A DNA stretch of 42,432 bases from Firmicutes bacterium AM55-24TS (GCA_003460745.1 QTVU01000024.1:1-42432), one strand, 5' to 3'; positions 26,751 to 37,618 are shown, numbered from the stretch's first letter. A program made the numbers and translations. Notes: generated by a model not told the origin, from the letters alone.

Positions 26751-27020
26751 TTATATTCTGTGCATTGATGTGAAGATTTCTTCTCTCTGCACATGGATTG
26801 AAAGCCCCATATCCTTTTCGGCCTGTTCAAATTTTTCACTGATTTGCTTTACTGTAACATTATCATTTTCAAAATTCACAAGCATTATCATTGTGAACAT
26901 ATCCTGCATTATTGTTTGAGAAATATCAAGAATATTTACTCCGTTTTCAAATAATATATTACTGATTTTAGCAATTATGCCCTTTTGGTCCTTGCCTATT
27001 ACGGTAACTACTGCTTTCAT
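26751..27020 (-). CDS. ACT-domain protein (UPF0237)
   Basis: The 89-residue protein is a single ACT domain with the typical start AVVTVIGKDQKGIIAKISN and VNILDISQT. ACT domains bind amino acids or similar small ligands. It is cotranscribed with the DUF711 gene (15-base gap), the usual partner. It probably senses a ligand for that protein. Confidence 0.9.
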   Translation of the reverse strand: MKAVVTVIGKDQKGIIAKISNILFENGVNILDISQTIMQDMFTMIMLVNFENDNVTVKQISEKFEQAEKDMGLSIHVQREEIFTSMHRI

Positions 27021-27067
27021 TTATTTATCTCCAATCTTTCATATTTTCATTGTTTATCTTTAATTGA

Positions 27068-27096
27068 ATTATAGCACTTTCGTTTTAAAAAAGTAA
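27068..27096 (-). promoter_or_regulatory. Candidate promoter of the ACT/DUF711 operon
   Basis: On the minus strand TATAAT (27073-27068) is perfect, with a weak TTACTT (27096-27091) 17 bp upstream. The remaining intergenic sequence to 27266 holds two direct copies of AAAAACGGCTT (minus strand) and AT-rich DNA, with no gene. Confidence 0.5.
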
Positions 27097-27266
27097 GTGG
27101 TTTTTTTAAAGTTTGTCCACTGTAACAGTTTAATAACCCGAATTTTATTGCAATTTGTTTATTTTTTCACAAGCCGTTTTTTGTCTTGATATTTGCGACA
27201 AATAAGCCGTTTTTCAAGGCTGTTTTTTGTTCAAAAATACAATAAAACTTGCGGTTAATAAACGCT

Positions 27267-27998
27267 TTACTTTCTCCTTTGTCTTAACGCCTCATACATC
27301 AAAACACCTGCCGCAACCGACGCATTAAGTGAATTAATTTCGCCTGCCATAGGTATGCTTGCTATGAAGTCGCATTTTTCTCTTACAAGTCTGCTGATAC
27401 CCTCGCCCTCACTGCCTATAACAAGACCAAGCGAGCCTTTAAGGTCAATATCATACATTTCCTGACCGTCCATATCAGCCGCCGCAATCCACAAGCCTTC
27501 ATCTTTCAGGCTGTCAATCGTGTTAGCGATATTTGTAACCTTTGCAACAGGTGTATATTCAACCGCACCTGCCGAAGTTTTTGCGACAACACTGTTAAGA
27601 CCGACTGAATTTCTTTTCGGAATAATAACACCGTGTGCACCGACACAATTTGCAGTTCTCAATATTGCACCCAAATTATGCGGATCGGTTATTTTATCAC
27701 AAATAATAACGAAAGGCGGCTCATTTTTTTCACGAGCTTTATCAAGAATATCCTTCACGCTCACATAGTCGTATGCACTCACATATGCAATAACGCCCTG
27801 ATGGTTTTCACCCTCTGCGATTTGGTCAAGCTTAGCTCTTTCAACCTCTTGAATTATAATTCCGGCGTCCTTTGCTTTCTTGATAATCGGAACAATAGAG
27901 CCCTCGTACTTACCCTTTTTAACAAGGATTTTATCCACGCTGCGACCTGAACGAATTGCCTCCAAAACAGGATTTCTTCCTATAATCTTATCATTCAC
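27267..27998 (-). CDS. rlmB: 23S rRNA 2'-O-methyltransferase, RlmB/TrmH (SPOUT) family
   Basis: This is a 243-residue SPOUT methyltransferase. The N-terminal substrate-binding domain (IIGRNPVLEAIRSG) is followed by the three SpoU motifs: DPHNLGAILRTA, VIGSEGEGISRLV and IPMAGEINSLNASVAAGVLMYE (split here as IPM...SLNASVAA). RlmB methylates G2251 of 23S rRNA in E. coli; the exact site here is inferred. The start is GTG with GGAG eight bases upstream. Confidence 0.88.
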   Translation of the reverse strand: MNDKIIGRNPVLEAIRSGRSVDKILVKKGKYEGSIVPIIKKAKDAGIIIQEVERAKLDQIAEGENHQGVIAYVSAYDYVSVKDILDKAREKNEPPFVIICDKITDPHNLGAILRTANCVGAHGVIIPKRNSVGLNSVVAKTSAGAVEYTPVAKVTNIANTIDSLKDEGLWIAAADMDGQEMYDIDLKGSLGLVIGSEGEGISRLVREKCDFIASIPMAGEINSLNASVAAGVLMYEALRQRRK

Positions 27999-28026
27999 TG
28001 AACTTTCTCCTCTATATTTACTCTAT

Positions 28027-28056
28027 ATTATAGCACGAAACCACAAGTTCGTGTAA
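28027..28056 (-). promoter_or_regulatory. rlmB promoter
   Basis: On the minus strand TTACAC (28056-28051) and TATAAT (28032-28027) are 18 bp apart. The spacer region holds the inverted repeat CACGAA / TTCGTG. Confidence 0.5.
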
Positions 28057-28120
28057 CTAAAAGACATATAAAATCCGTCAGTCGCCACGCCCTTGTGGTT
28101 TATTTTCTATTTATTTTTAA

Positions 28121-29329
28121 TTATTTCAACAAAAATTTATCATGAATTGCAACAACAGCCGCTTCAGCATCTTTTCTGTCAACAAGAACAGAAATCTTGA
28201 TTTCCGATGTAGCAATCATATTGATGTTGATGTGTGCATCGTAAAGAGCCTCAAACATTGTAGCGGCAACGCCTGAGTTATTAACCATTCCCGCACCGAC
28301 AATAGAAACCTTTGAAACGTCCTTTGTCCATTTAACTTCGTCAGCCTTAACGATTGCCTTGTTTTCTTCAAGAAGGTCAAGTACAGGCTGTAAATCTTCT
28401 TCCGTAACAGTAAAGCTAATGTCTTTCTTTTCACCGTTACCGATTGACTGAATTATTAGGTCAACACTGATTCCGTGCTTAGCAAGCATACGGAATACTG
28501 AGAAAGCCTTTCCCGGAGTATCCTCTACACCGCAAAGTGCGATTCTCGCAACATCATTATCTCTTGTTACACCTCTAACGAGCATCTTTTCCACTTGTTC
28601 TACCTCCTTAACATATGTGCCTTCATTGTTATTCAGACTTGATCTGACTGAAAGCTTAACCCCGTACTTCTTTGCCATTTCAACACTTCTGTTGTGAAGT
28701 ACGTTTGCACCAAGTGACGCAAGCTCAAGCATTTCATCATATGAAATATCATCAAGCTTATACGCATTCTTTACAAATCTCGGATCTGCCGTATATACAC
28801 CGTCAACGTCTGTGTATATTTCGCAGACATCTGCGTGAAGTGCGGCAGCCAATGCAACGGCTGATGTATCACTTCCGCCGCGTCCCAAAGTTGTTATATC
28901 GTCATACTTGTTTATACCTTGGAAACCTGCAACGATTACAATGTTCTTCTTATCAAGCTCAGCTTGTAATCTTTCTGTATCTATTGTGCTGATTCTTGCA
29001 GCACCGTATTTAGCGTCAGTCTTAACGCCTGCCTGCCAACCTGTAAGAGAAATAACCGGACAACCGATTTTTTCTATTGCCATTGCAAGCAAAGAAATTG
29101 AAATTTGCTCACCTGTTGAAAGCAACATATCCATTTCACGCTTCGAAGCATTTGGGTTGATTTCCTTAGCCTTTTCGATAAGGTCATCGGTTGTATCACC
29201 CTGTGCCGAAACTGCAACAACCACATTGTTACCTGCTTTATACGCGTCTGTAATACGTCTTGCGACGTTCATTACTCTTTCAGCGTCTTTAACGGAAGTA
29301 CCGCCATACTTTTGAACAATAAGTCCCAT
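28121..29329 (-). CDS. lysC: Aspartate kinase
   Basis: This enzyme phosphorylates aspartate, the first step to lysine, threonine and methionine. The 402-residue product begins IVQKYGGTSVKD (substrate and ATP site) and includes TLGRGGSDTSAVALAAAL and YTDVDGVYTADPR. Two C-terminal ACT domains (about 265-402) give feedback control. It is the last gene of hom-thrB-lysC, 26 bases after thrB. Confidence 0.95.
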   Translation of the reverse strand: MGLIVQKYGGTSVKDAERVMNVARRITDAYKAGNNVVVAVSAQGDTTDDLIEKAKEINPNASKREMDMLLSTGEQISISLLAMAIEKIGCPVISLTGWQAGVKTDAKYGAARISTIDTERLQAELDKKNIVIVAGFQGINKYDDITTLGRGGSDTSAVALAAALHADVCEIYTDVDGVYTADPRFVKNAYKLDDISYDEMLELASLGANVLHNRSVEMAKKYGVKLSVRSSLNNNEGTYVKEVEQVEKMLVRGVTRDNDVARIALCGVEDTPGKAFSVFRMLAKHGISVDLIIQSIGNGEKKDISFTVTEEDLQPVLDLLEENKAIVKADEVKWTKDVSKVSIVGAGMVNNSGVAATMFEALYDAHININMIATSEIKISVLVDRKDAEAAVVAIHDKFLLK

Positions 29330-29355
29330 TTTTGTTTATCCTTCCTTTTTTATAT

Positions 29356-30252
29356 TCATATCTCAGAAACTACCGCACCGACATTGTCAATCGGCAGTAT
29401 CATACATTTCCATTCAAGACCGTTAGTCTTAAAATATTCTTCCATACCTGCTTTAAATTCATCATAGTTGCCGTCAAGTATTGAAAGTATTGTAGGTCCG
29501 GAGCCGCTCAAATATGTTGCGTGCGAACCCAAGTGATATGTTTTTTCAAATATATCCTCCATACCGTCAACGTAACTTTTACGATACTGTTGATGAAGTT
29601 TATCCTTAACGCCGATTTCAAGTGCTTTCATATCGCACGTAAGCATAGCCGCCTGAAACATTGACGCATGACCGACATTAAAGACTGCGTCTTTAAAATC
29701 AATCTTTGACGGAAGAACTCCTCTTGATTTCTTTGTTGCAACAAAGAAATCCGGAATTATAACCGCGAACTTAATATGACTTTTCAGCTTTGTGCTTTTG
29801 ATTATAGTCTTGTCATCATCCATAAGTGACACGCAGAAACCGCCGAAAAGTGCCGGTCCCACATTGTCGGGATGACCTTCCATCGTTGCCGCAAGATGAA
29901 TTATTTCCTGATACGAAAGCTGTCTGCCGGAAATAATATTTGCCGCCAACATTCCGCCTATAATACACGCACTGCTGCTGCCCAAACCTCTCGTCATAGG
30001 TATCTGACTGTCTTGAGTTATTCTGTAACCCTTTTGCTCATAACCTACATAGTCGAAAAGTTCCGCCATTGCGCGGTAAATCAAATTGCTTGTATCCTGT
30101 GGGATAAGGCTTTGAGTATTTTTGTTGATTACTTCAAGTCCCTCGGGAATTTCCTCAATCATCATTCGGTTATACAAACCAACAGCCACACCGAGAGTAT
30201 CAAAACCTGCACCCATATTTGCACTGGTTGCAGGCACTCTTAATTTAATCAT
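29356..30252 (-). CDS. thrB: Homoserine kinase
   Basis: This GHMP-family kinase makes O-phosphohomoserine. The 298-residue product has the N-terminal VPATSANMGAGFDTLG, the ATP loop PMTRGLGSSSACIIGG and the C-terminal SGSGPTILS. Its ATG overlaps the hom stop codon (TAATG), so translation is coupled. No threonine synthase gene is in the window. Confidence 0.96.
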   Translation of the reverse strand: MIKLRVPATSANMGAGFDTLGVAVGLYNRMMIEEIPEGLEVINKNTQSLIPQDTSNLIYRAMAELFDYVGYEQKGYRITQDSQIPMTRGLGSSSACIIGGMLAANIISGRQLSYQEIIHLAATMEGHPDNVGPALFGGFCVSLMDDDKTIIKSTKLKSHIKFAVIIPDFFVATKKSRGVLPSKIDFKDAVFNVGHASMFQAAMLTCDMKALEIGVKDKLHQQYRKSYVDGMEDIFEKTYHLGSHATYLSGSGPTILSILDGNYDEFKAGMEEYFKTNGLEWKCMILPIDNVGAVVSEI

Positions 30253-31463
30253 TAATCCATTACACGAATGTTTGCCACAACATCAGACAGCTTAGCAAGT
30301 TTTTCTTCAACCTCAGATTTAGTAAGCGGTGAAGTCACAAACGCTGACTCATTGTCTATAATATTATCGACAAATTCGCACTTTCCGAATATTTTCTGAA
30401 CATTTTCTGCAGAATCAGTTGTTCTTACAAAGTATTCAAACTTCTTTGAATCAATATCAGCCATAATATTTTCAGCCGGCTTTTCCCAGAAAATCTTCTT
30501 ACTTCTGTCGCTGTGCTTAACCGCGTCAACAACGTCGGCAACAACAGCACTTGCAGTAGGAAGTTTACCTGCACCCTTACCGTAGAACATTACATCGCCT
30601 ACGCAATCGCCTGTAACCATAATGGCATTGAATACACCGTCAACACCGGCAAGAGGACTGCTGTTTTTTATCACCATAGGTGATACGATTGAGTAAACCT
30701 TGCCGTTTTCGTCAAACTGTGCATATCCGATAAGTTTTATAACTGAATCCATAGCAGCGGCATATTTAACATCGTCAAGAGTGATGTTTGTTATACCATC
30801 TGTATCAATATCATTGTAATCAATCATTTTGCCCGACGCAAGTGACGCCAAAATCGCAATCTTTCTGCAAGCGTCGTGACCTTCAATATCGGCGGCAGGA
30901 TTTCTCTCTGCGAAACCGTTATTTTGTGCGTCTTTTAGGGCTGTTTCAAAAGTCTTGCCCTTTCTTATCATCTGGTCAAGAATATAGTTTGTTGTACCGT
31001 TTAAAATACCGGCAATCTTCAATATATTGTTAGCCGTTAGACATTGATGCATAGGTCTTATAATCGGAATACCGCCGCCTACACTTGCCTCAAAGAAGTA
31101 GTTTACATTTTTCCCTCGGGCAATCTCCAAAAGCTCTGTCCCGTATGTGGCAACAAGCTCCTTGTTAGACGTTACAACGCTCTTTCCCGCTTCAAGAAGA
31201 CTTTTTGTAAATTCATATGCAGGGTGAAGTCCTCCCATAACTTCCGCAACAACGCTTACTTCGTCATCGTTAAGTATGTCATTGAATTCTTTTGTAAAAA
31301 GTTCTTTTTCGGGATGGTCGTCAAAATCGCGAATGTCAAGAATGTACTTTATATCCACGCTTTCACCATTCGCACTGCGGCTGAGCTTGTCACTGTTGGT
31401 CTTAATTATGTCGTATACACCACTTCCAACAGTACCGTAGCCCATTATTGCAACCTTTGCCAT
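30252..31463 (-). CDS. hom: Homoserine dehydrogenase
   Basis: This enzyme reduces aspartate semialdehyde to homoserine. The 403-residue product has the NAD(P)-binding MGYGTVGSGVY, the catalytic-domain segments GILNGTTNYILDQM and NPAADIEGHDACRKIAILA, and a C-terminal ACT domain (about 320-400) for threonine feedback. It is the first gene of the operon, with its own promoter and a GGGAGG ribosome binding site. Confidence 0.96.
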   Translation of the reverse strand: MAKVAIMGYGTVGSGVYDIIKTNSDKLSRSANGESVDIKYILDIRDFDDHPEKELFTKEFNDILNDDEVSVVAEVMGGLHPAYEFTKSLLEAGKSVVTSNKELVATYGTELLEIARGKNVNYFFEASVGGGIPIIRPMHQCLTANNILKIAGILNGTTNYILDQMIRKGKTFETALKDAQNNGFAERNPAADIEGHDACRKIAILASLASGKMIDYNDIDTDGITNITLDDVKYAAAMDSVIKLIGYAQFDENGKVYSIVSPMVIKNSSPLAGVDGVFNAIMVTGDCVGDVMFYGKGAGKLPTASAVVADVVDAVKHSDRSKKIFWEKPAENIMADIDSKKFEYFVRTTDSAENVQKIFGKCEFVDNIIDNESAFVTSPLTKSEVEEKLAKLSDVVANIRVMD

Positions 31464-31500
31464 TCTTATGCCTCCCTTATTTTTCTTTCATTATAATATG

Positions 31501-31560
31501 TATTTTATTATAGAAATATCTATAATAAAATATATTACCATATCACTGTGATAAAGTCAA
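31501..31560 (-). promoter_or_regulatory. hom-thrB-lysC promoter with two dyad symmetries
   Basis: On the minus strand TTGACT (31560-31555) and TAATAT (31537-31532) are 17 bp apart. A perfect 13-bp palindrome TATCACTGTGATA (31541-31553) lies within the spacer. A perfect 14-bp inverted repeat, TATTTTATTATAGA with a TATT-type loop, covers the likely start site (31501-31532). Both look like operator sites. Confidence 0.7.
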
Positions 31561-31626
31561 TGTTTTCAAACGCCAAATATGACCTTTTTAATCAAAGTTC
31601 TTTTGTGTAAATTAACACTAACATTT

Positions 31627-32355
31627 TTATCGTCTGTTATTTTTCTTTATCTCTCTGTTAATCTTCGCATTCATTCCGCTGCCTTTTAAATACGGCAGAA
31701 TACTCATACATTTGCCGTCTGCCACGATTATATGGTCAAGCATTTTTATACCGGCGAAAAAAAGCGTATGCTCCAAAGCCTGTGTCGTAACCAAATCGGC
31801 ATTTGACGGTTTTAAAATTCCGCTTGGGTGATTGTGCGTAAATACAACCTGTGACGCGTCACTTTTAACCGCACTTCTAAGCACCTTCGCAACGTCAAGT
31901 TCAACGCTTTCAAAACTGCCCTCGAAAAGCATTTCCTGATTAATAATTCTGTTTTTCGGATCAAGACAAATCATATAGCAACATTCGCGGCTTTTGCCGT
32001 CAAACAGATTGCACAAATAATTTTCACTCGTTTCACTGTTTAAAACAAACACGTCCGTATTATATTTTTCCGTATTGTAATACTGTATAAATTCACCGAG
32101 AGAACATATGTAATCGGCGGTTTTTTCACCTACACCGTCTATGCTCATAAGACGTTTTTTAGAAGTGTGGAACACATTCACAAATCCACCGCACTCTTTA
32201 ATCAAATTATGTGCTATATCATTCGTATCCGCCACCGGAATTACGTTGTAGAGAAGATACTCCAAAACCTTATGTTTCTGCCACGTTTTGAAACCGCCTT
32301 TTTCAAAATCCTCACGCATTCTTTTTCTGTGACCTTTGTGATTGTTTGTGTCCAT
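31627..32355 (-). CDS. radC: RadC-family protein with JAMM/MPN domain
   Basis: The 242-residue product has an N-terminal helix-hairpin-helix region (about 45-80, LMSIDGVGEKTADYI) and a C-terminal JAMM metallo-domain with the HNHPSGILKPSNAD metal motif. The role in DNA repair is historic and not well supported; the domain is a putative metal-dependent hydrolase. It has its own promoter. Confidence 0.92.
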   Translation of the reverse strand: MDTNNHKGHRKRMREDFEKGGFKTWQKHKVLEYLLYNVIPVADTNDIAHNLIKECGGFVNVFHTSKKRLMSIDGVGEKTADYICSLGEFIQYYNTEKYNTDVFVLNSETSENYLCNLFDGKSRECCYMICLDPKNRIINQEMLFEGSFESVELDVAKVLRSAVKSDASQVVFTHNHPSGILKPSNADLVTTQALEHTLFFAGIKMLDHIIVADGKCMSILPYLKGSGMNAKINREIKKNNRR

Positions 32356-32387
32356 TATTTCACCGCCATTACTTCATTCTACGGCTT

Positions 32388-32433
32388 ATTATACACTATT
32401 TTACTATAATTTGTCTACAAAATTCGACAAATT
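32388..32433 (-). promoter_or_regulatory. radC promoter with inverted repeat over the -35 region
   Basis: On the minus strand TATAAT (32393-32388) lies 18 bp from TAGACA (32417-32412). The perfect inverted repeat AATTTGTC / GACAAATT (32408-32415 and 32426-32433, ten-base gap) overlaps the -35, as an operator would. It does not match the usual clostridial LexA box. Confidence 0.55.
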
Positions 32434-32440
32434 ATTTACA

Positions 32441-32477
32441 CAAAAAAAACGGAGCATACCGTTTGGATATGCTCCGT
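32441..32477 (-). terminator. pta-ackA terminator
   Basis: A ten-base stem, ACGGAGCATA / TATGCTCCGT, is followed on the minus strand by seven or more T. Confidence 0.92.
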
Positions 32478-32489
32478 CTGAATATTTAA

Positions 32490-33689
32490 TTACTTGCCTT
32501 CAACCAATCTCTTAGTGTCAATAGCAATCATAAGTTCTTCGTTTGTAGGGATAACAAGAGTTTTAACTGTTGCATCGTCAGCTGAAATATCAACTGTACC
32601 TCTTGCAGCGTTCTTGTCCTCGTTAATCTTGATACCCATAAAGCCAAGACCCTCAACAACTGCTGATCTTGTAGCCGCATCATTTTCACCTACGCCGGCA
32701 GTGAATACAACTGCGTCAACACCGCCCATAGCGGCAGCATAAGCACCGATGTCTTTCTTAACTTGGTATGAGAACATATCAAGAGCAAGCTGTGCTCTGT
32801 CATTTCCTTCTTTAGCGGCAGCAGACAAATCTCTGAAGTCAGATGATACGCCCGAAACACCCGAAACTCCGCTTTCCTTGTTCATAAGAGCGTCAACGTC
32901 TTTAGCTGACATACCTTTTTGGTTGATAAGATATGTAACGACAGCAGGGTCCATTGAACCTGTTCTTGTACCCATCGGCACACCGTCAAGAGGAGTGAAT
33001 CCCATTGATGTATCTACACACTTACCGCCGTCAACAGCTGTAATTGATGAGCCGTTGCCAAGGTGGCAAGTAACAATCTTAAGGTCTTCTGCCGGCTTGC
33101 CTAAAAATTCAGCAGCCTTTTGTGAAACATACTTGTGGCTTGTACCGTGGAAACCATACTTTCTGATACCGTAGTTTTTGTAGTATTCATATGGCAAAGC
33201 ATACATATATGCCTTTGGAGGCATTGTCTGGTGGAATGCTGTATCAAATACGCCAACCATAGGAGTGTTAGGCATAATCTTTTGGCAAGCCTTGATACCG
33301 ATAATGTTCGGTGGGTTATGTAGAGGAGCAAGCGGTGTACACTTTTCAAGTGCTTTCATAACTGCTTCTGTAATTACGCATGAACCTGCAAATTCTTCAC
33401 CGCCGTGTACAACTCTGTGACCGACTGCACCGATTTCGTCCATTGACTTGATAACACCGATTTTTTCATCAACAAGTGCGTCAATAACCATCTGAATTGC
33501 GTCACCGTGATCCTTCATCGGCTTTTCAATCTTAGTCTTTTCGTCCTTTGCAACATTTGTGTGTTGAAGATTTGAACCTTCAATACCGATTCTTTCGCAA
33601 AGACCCTTTGCCATAACTTGTTCGTTGTCCATATCTATAAGCTGGTACTTCAATGATGAACTACCCGCATTTATAACTAATATTTTCAT
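32490..33689 (-). CDS. ackA: Acetate kinase
   Basis: This enzyme makes ATP and acetate from acetyl phosphate. The 399-residue product has [13 protein letters not shown], the signature [29 protein letters not shown] and [10 protein letters not shown]. It follows pta by 24 bases in the usual fermentative pair. Confidence 0.97.
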   Translation of the reverse strand: MKILVINAGSSSLKYQLIDMDNEQVMAKGLCERIGIEGSNLQHTNVAKDEKTKIEKPMKDHGDAIQMVIDALVDEKIGVIKSMDEIGAVGHRVVHGGEEFAGSCVITEAVMKALEKCTPLAPLHNPPNIIGIKACQKIMPNTPMVGVFDTAFHQTMPPKAYMYALPYEYYKNYGIRKYGFHGTSHKYVSQKAAEFLGKPAEDLKIVTCHLGNGSSITAVDGGKCVDTSMGFTPLDGVPMGTRTGSMDPAVVTYLINQKGMSAKDVDALMNKESGVSGVSGVSSDFRDLSAAAKEGNDRAQLALDMFSYQVKKDIGAYAAAMGGVDAVVFTAGVGENDAATRSAVVEGLGFMGIKINEDKNAARGTVDISADDATVKTLVIPTNEELMIAIDTKRLVEGK

Positions 33690-33713
33690 ATTAAAATTCC
33701 TTTCATTTTTTGA

Positions 33714-34757
<1,044 letters not shown>

Positions 34758-34759
34758 TT

Positions 34760-34788
34760 ATTATATACCTTTTTTTCGTCTTTTTCAA
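34760..34788 (-). promoter_or_regulatory. pta-ackA promoter
   Basis: On the minus strand TTGAAA (34788-34783) and TATAAT (34765-34760) have a 17-bp spacer, about 45 bases before the pta start. Confidence 0.75.
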
Positions 34789-34848
34789 GTAAATATCTTA
34801 AAAAATTGCTTTATTTTGGCTTGTGAATTTTCTAACAATTTCACTCAG

Positions 34849-36218
34849 CTATTTACCCACGCAAAAACTGCGGAATATCGCCGTAACAATATCGTCCGAC
34901 ACGGTTTCGCCCGTAATTTCACCAAGTGCGTCAATGGCGATATTAATATCAATAGATGCAATATCGGACGGCATATTCATATCAATAGCCTCAACAACCC
35001 GTCCGAGTGCTTCGCCTGCTTTTATAAGTGCCGTCTTGTGACGCATATTTGTTACAACGGCACTGTCCTCTCTTGCAAGCTCGCCGAAATTATAAACCTT
35101 GCGGATTTCATCGGCAAGAATATCAAGTCCCATACCCGTTTTCGCACTCACTTCAATAACAACACTGCCGTTTGCCTTTGCCTTAACCGCCTCAACATAT
35201 TTGCTTTGACCCAGGTCGGTTTTGTTGATAAGAACAATTCGTTTTTTGTTTTTGGTCGCGTGCAGAACTTCCACGTCCTCATCACCGAAAAATCCGCTGC
35301 CGTCTATCATAACGACAACAAGGTCAGCCTTTTCAATAGATTTAATCGACTTTTCAACGCCGATTTTTTCAACCGTATCATCGGTATTTCTTATACCTGC
35401 CGTATCGATAAGCATAAGAGGTATTCCGTCAAGGTTGATATATTCCTCTATAACATCACGTGTTGTTCCCGCAATGTCGGTAACAATCGCTCTTTCCTCT
35501 CTTGCAAGCGAATTTAAAAGTGACGATTTACCAACGTTCGGTTTGCCTACTATAACCGTCTTTATACCGTCACGCAATATTTTACCGCTGTCGGCGGTTG
35601 ACAAAAGTTTATTCACTCGGTTTTTGCAGTCATGCGCAACATTTCTTATATCGTCAGTCGTAATATCCTCCAAATCTTCATCCGGATAATCTATTGTGAC
35701 TTGCATTTGTGCGGCAAGGTGAACAAGCTCATTTCTTACATTTTCGATTTCTTTTGAAAGTGAACCCTCAAGCTGCGAAAGTGCGTTTCGCTGTGCAAGT
35801 TCGTTTGTTGAATTTATAATATCAATTACCGCCTCTGCCTGTGACAAATCTATACGTCCGTTCAAAAATGCACGTTTCGTAAACTCACCGGGCTCTGCCA
35901 TATACGCGCCTGCTCTTATAATCGTATCAAGTACCGCTCTTGACGCTGTACTTCCTCCGTGAGTGCTGATTTCCACAACATCTTCACGCGTAAAAGTTTT
36001 CGGTGCAAGCATAACCGTTGCAAGCACTTCGTCAACCTTTTCGCCCTTTTCGTTTTTTATAAAACCGTAATGAACGGTATGTGTATCGCAATCGGCAAGT
36101 TTTTTACTTCCGAAGAAAACCTTGTCCGCAACCTTAACAGCGTCATTACCGCTTATTCTTATAACGCTATACCGCCGTTACCCTGCGGAGTGGAAATTGC
36201 CGCAATAGTTCGTTCCAT
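34849..36218 (-). CDS. mnmE: tRNA modification GTPase MnmE, interrupted by a frameshift
   Basis: With MnmG this GTPase makes the cmnm5 modification at U34 of several tRNAs. The true start is the ATG at 36218 (AAAGGA nine bases upstream), reading MERTIAAISTPQGNGGIA. After about 18 codons the frame hits TAA, while the next frame continues with RISGNDAVKVADKVF. One missing base near 36160-36168 explains this and gives 456 residues, the normal length. The remainder is intact: N-terminal folate-binding domain, helical domain, G1 GKPNVGKSS, GTTRD, DTAG, NKTD and the C-terminal CVGK with the catalytic-type cysteine. Confidence 0.9.
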
Positions 36219-36253
36219 TTTATCAAGTCCTTTCTTACAAATAAAGAGGTCTA

Positions 36254-37108
36254 TTACATTAGACCCCTTTGTTCTTTCATATTCAGCAAAAATTCATAAG
36301 GCACATAATCGCCCGAAACTTTTCCAAGCTCCACATCAGGCTTATTACCGCCGTGAAAATCACTTCCGCCGGACTTTACAAGTCCTAATTTATCGCATAT
36401 ATCAAAACACATTTTTGAAAATTCTTCGGAATAGCAGTTATATAGACATTCCGTACCGTCAAGTCCGTATTCCTTTAATTGTTTCAAAAGCGAATACAAT
36501 TTGTCGTAATCTTCCGTAATATAAACAGGGTGTGCCAAAATCGCCAAACCGCCTGCATTTTTAATCATTTCAATACTTTCTTTAGGCGAATACGTTTTTC
36601 GCGGAACATAACAGCTCATACCCTTGCCGAGATACTTTTTGAATGCCTCGTCTACTGACGCAACATATCCCTTCTTCACCATAGCATGGGCAATATGTGC
36701 TCTGCCTGTATTCAAAAGTGTTGCACCGTCTTTTTGCGACAGTATATCGTCAACCGATATTTCCATACCTTGCCTGTTCACAAGTTCAAGTACTTTTTTG
36801 TTACGCACTTCTCTTGCATTTTTTAGTTCGTCAAGTTTTTCGGCAAGTTCCGTATCGTTTTCATCAATAAACAAGCCGACTATGTGCATTTCTTTTTCGT
36901 ACTTTGCACTTATTTCAACGCCGGATATACCCTCAATTCCGTATTCACCGCAAGCACGTTTGAACTCGGCAAGTCCGTTTATCGTATCGTGGTCTGTAAG
37001 TGCGACGGCACTGAGTCCTGTTTTATGTGCTTTATGCGCAACCTCCGACGGAGCAAACGTACCGTCGGACGCAGTTGAATGCGTATGCAAATCAATATTT
37101 TTTATCAT
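36254..37108 (-). CDS. PHP-domain phosphoesterase (TrpH/RNase AM type)
   Basis: The 284-residue product is a PHP metal-dependent phosphoesterase. Metal-ligand motifs are DLHTHSTASDG, ALTDHDTI, GVEIS, ILAHPVY and GGSDFHGG. Relatives degrade 3',5'-nucleoside bisphosphates or RNA 5' ends. The start is the ATG at 37108 with AGGGA upstream; it overlaps the nrdR end by 17 bases. Confidence 0.88.
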   Translation of the reverse strand: MIKNIDLHTHSTASDGTFAPSEVAHKAHKTGLSAVALTDHDTINGLAEFKRACGEYGIEGISGVEISAKYEKEMHIVGLFIDENDTELAEKLDELKNAREVRNKKVLELVNRQGMEISVDDILSQKDGATLLNTGRAHIAHAMVKKGYVASVDEAFKKYLGKGMSCYVPRKTYSPKESIEMIKNAGGLAILAHPVYITEDYDKLYSLLKQLKEYGLDGTECLYNCYSEEFSKMCFDICDKLGLVKSGGSDFHGGNKPDVELGKVSGDYVPYEFLLNMKEQRGLM

Positions 37109-37553
37109 CAATAAGTCCCTGCAATTCTGCCATAAACGTATCTATGTCATCAAAACTTTTGTATACAGACGCAAAACGTACATAAGCAACTTCATCAAGT
37201 TTTTTAAGCTTTTCCATAACCTTTTCACCGATAGCGGTGCTTTCGATTTCACGCGTCATTGACTGATACAATTCGCTTTCAATATCGTCCGCAATCTGTT
37301 CCATTTGCGATAGAGATATAGGACGTTTTTCACAAGCCGTAATTATTCCTTTTAACACTTTTCCTCTGTCATACTGCTGACGTGACTGATCTTTCTTTAT
37401 AACCGCAAGCGAAATCGCCTCAAGCTTTTCGTATGTAGTGAAACGCTTTTGACATTTTAAGCACTCACGTCTTCTTCTGATGGAATTGCTTTCTTCGGTA
37501 GGTCTTGAATCAATGACCTTACTTTCGGCAAATCCGCAATATGGACATCTCAT
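37092..37553 (-). CDS. nrdR: Transcriptional repressor NrdR
   Basis: NrdR represses ribonucleotide reductase genes in response to ATP/dATP. The 153-residue product has the four-cysteine zinc ribbon (CPYCG ... CLKCQKRF) and an ATP-cone domain (VIKKDQSRQQYDRGKVLKGI). The start at 37553 follows AAGGAG; the open frame extends 52 codons further upstream without homology. Confidence 0.96.
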   Translation of the reverse strand: MRCPYCGFAESKVIDSRPTEESNSIRRRRECLKCQKRFTTYEKLEAISLAVIKKDQSRQQYDRGKVLKGIITACEKRPISLSQMEQIADDIESELYQSMTREIESTAIGEKVMEKLKKLDEVAYVRFASVYKSFDDIDTFMAELQGLIDDKKY

Positions 37554-37589
37554 TTGTGTTTCTCCTTTATGTATAGTATTTATGGTATT

Positions 37590-37618
37590 ATTATATACTA
37601 TTCGATAATTTTTTTCAA
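37590..37618 (-). promoter_or_regulatory. nrdR promoter
   Basis: On the minus strand TTGAAA (37618-37613) and TATAAT (37595-37590) have a 17-bp spacer. The -35 overlaps the last codons of ylmC. Confidence 0.75.
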
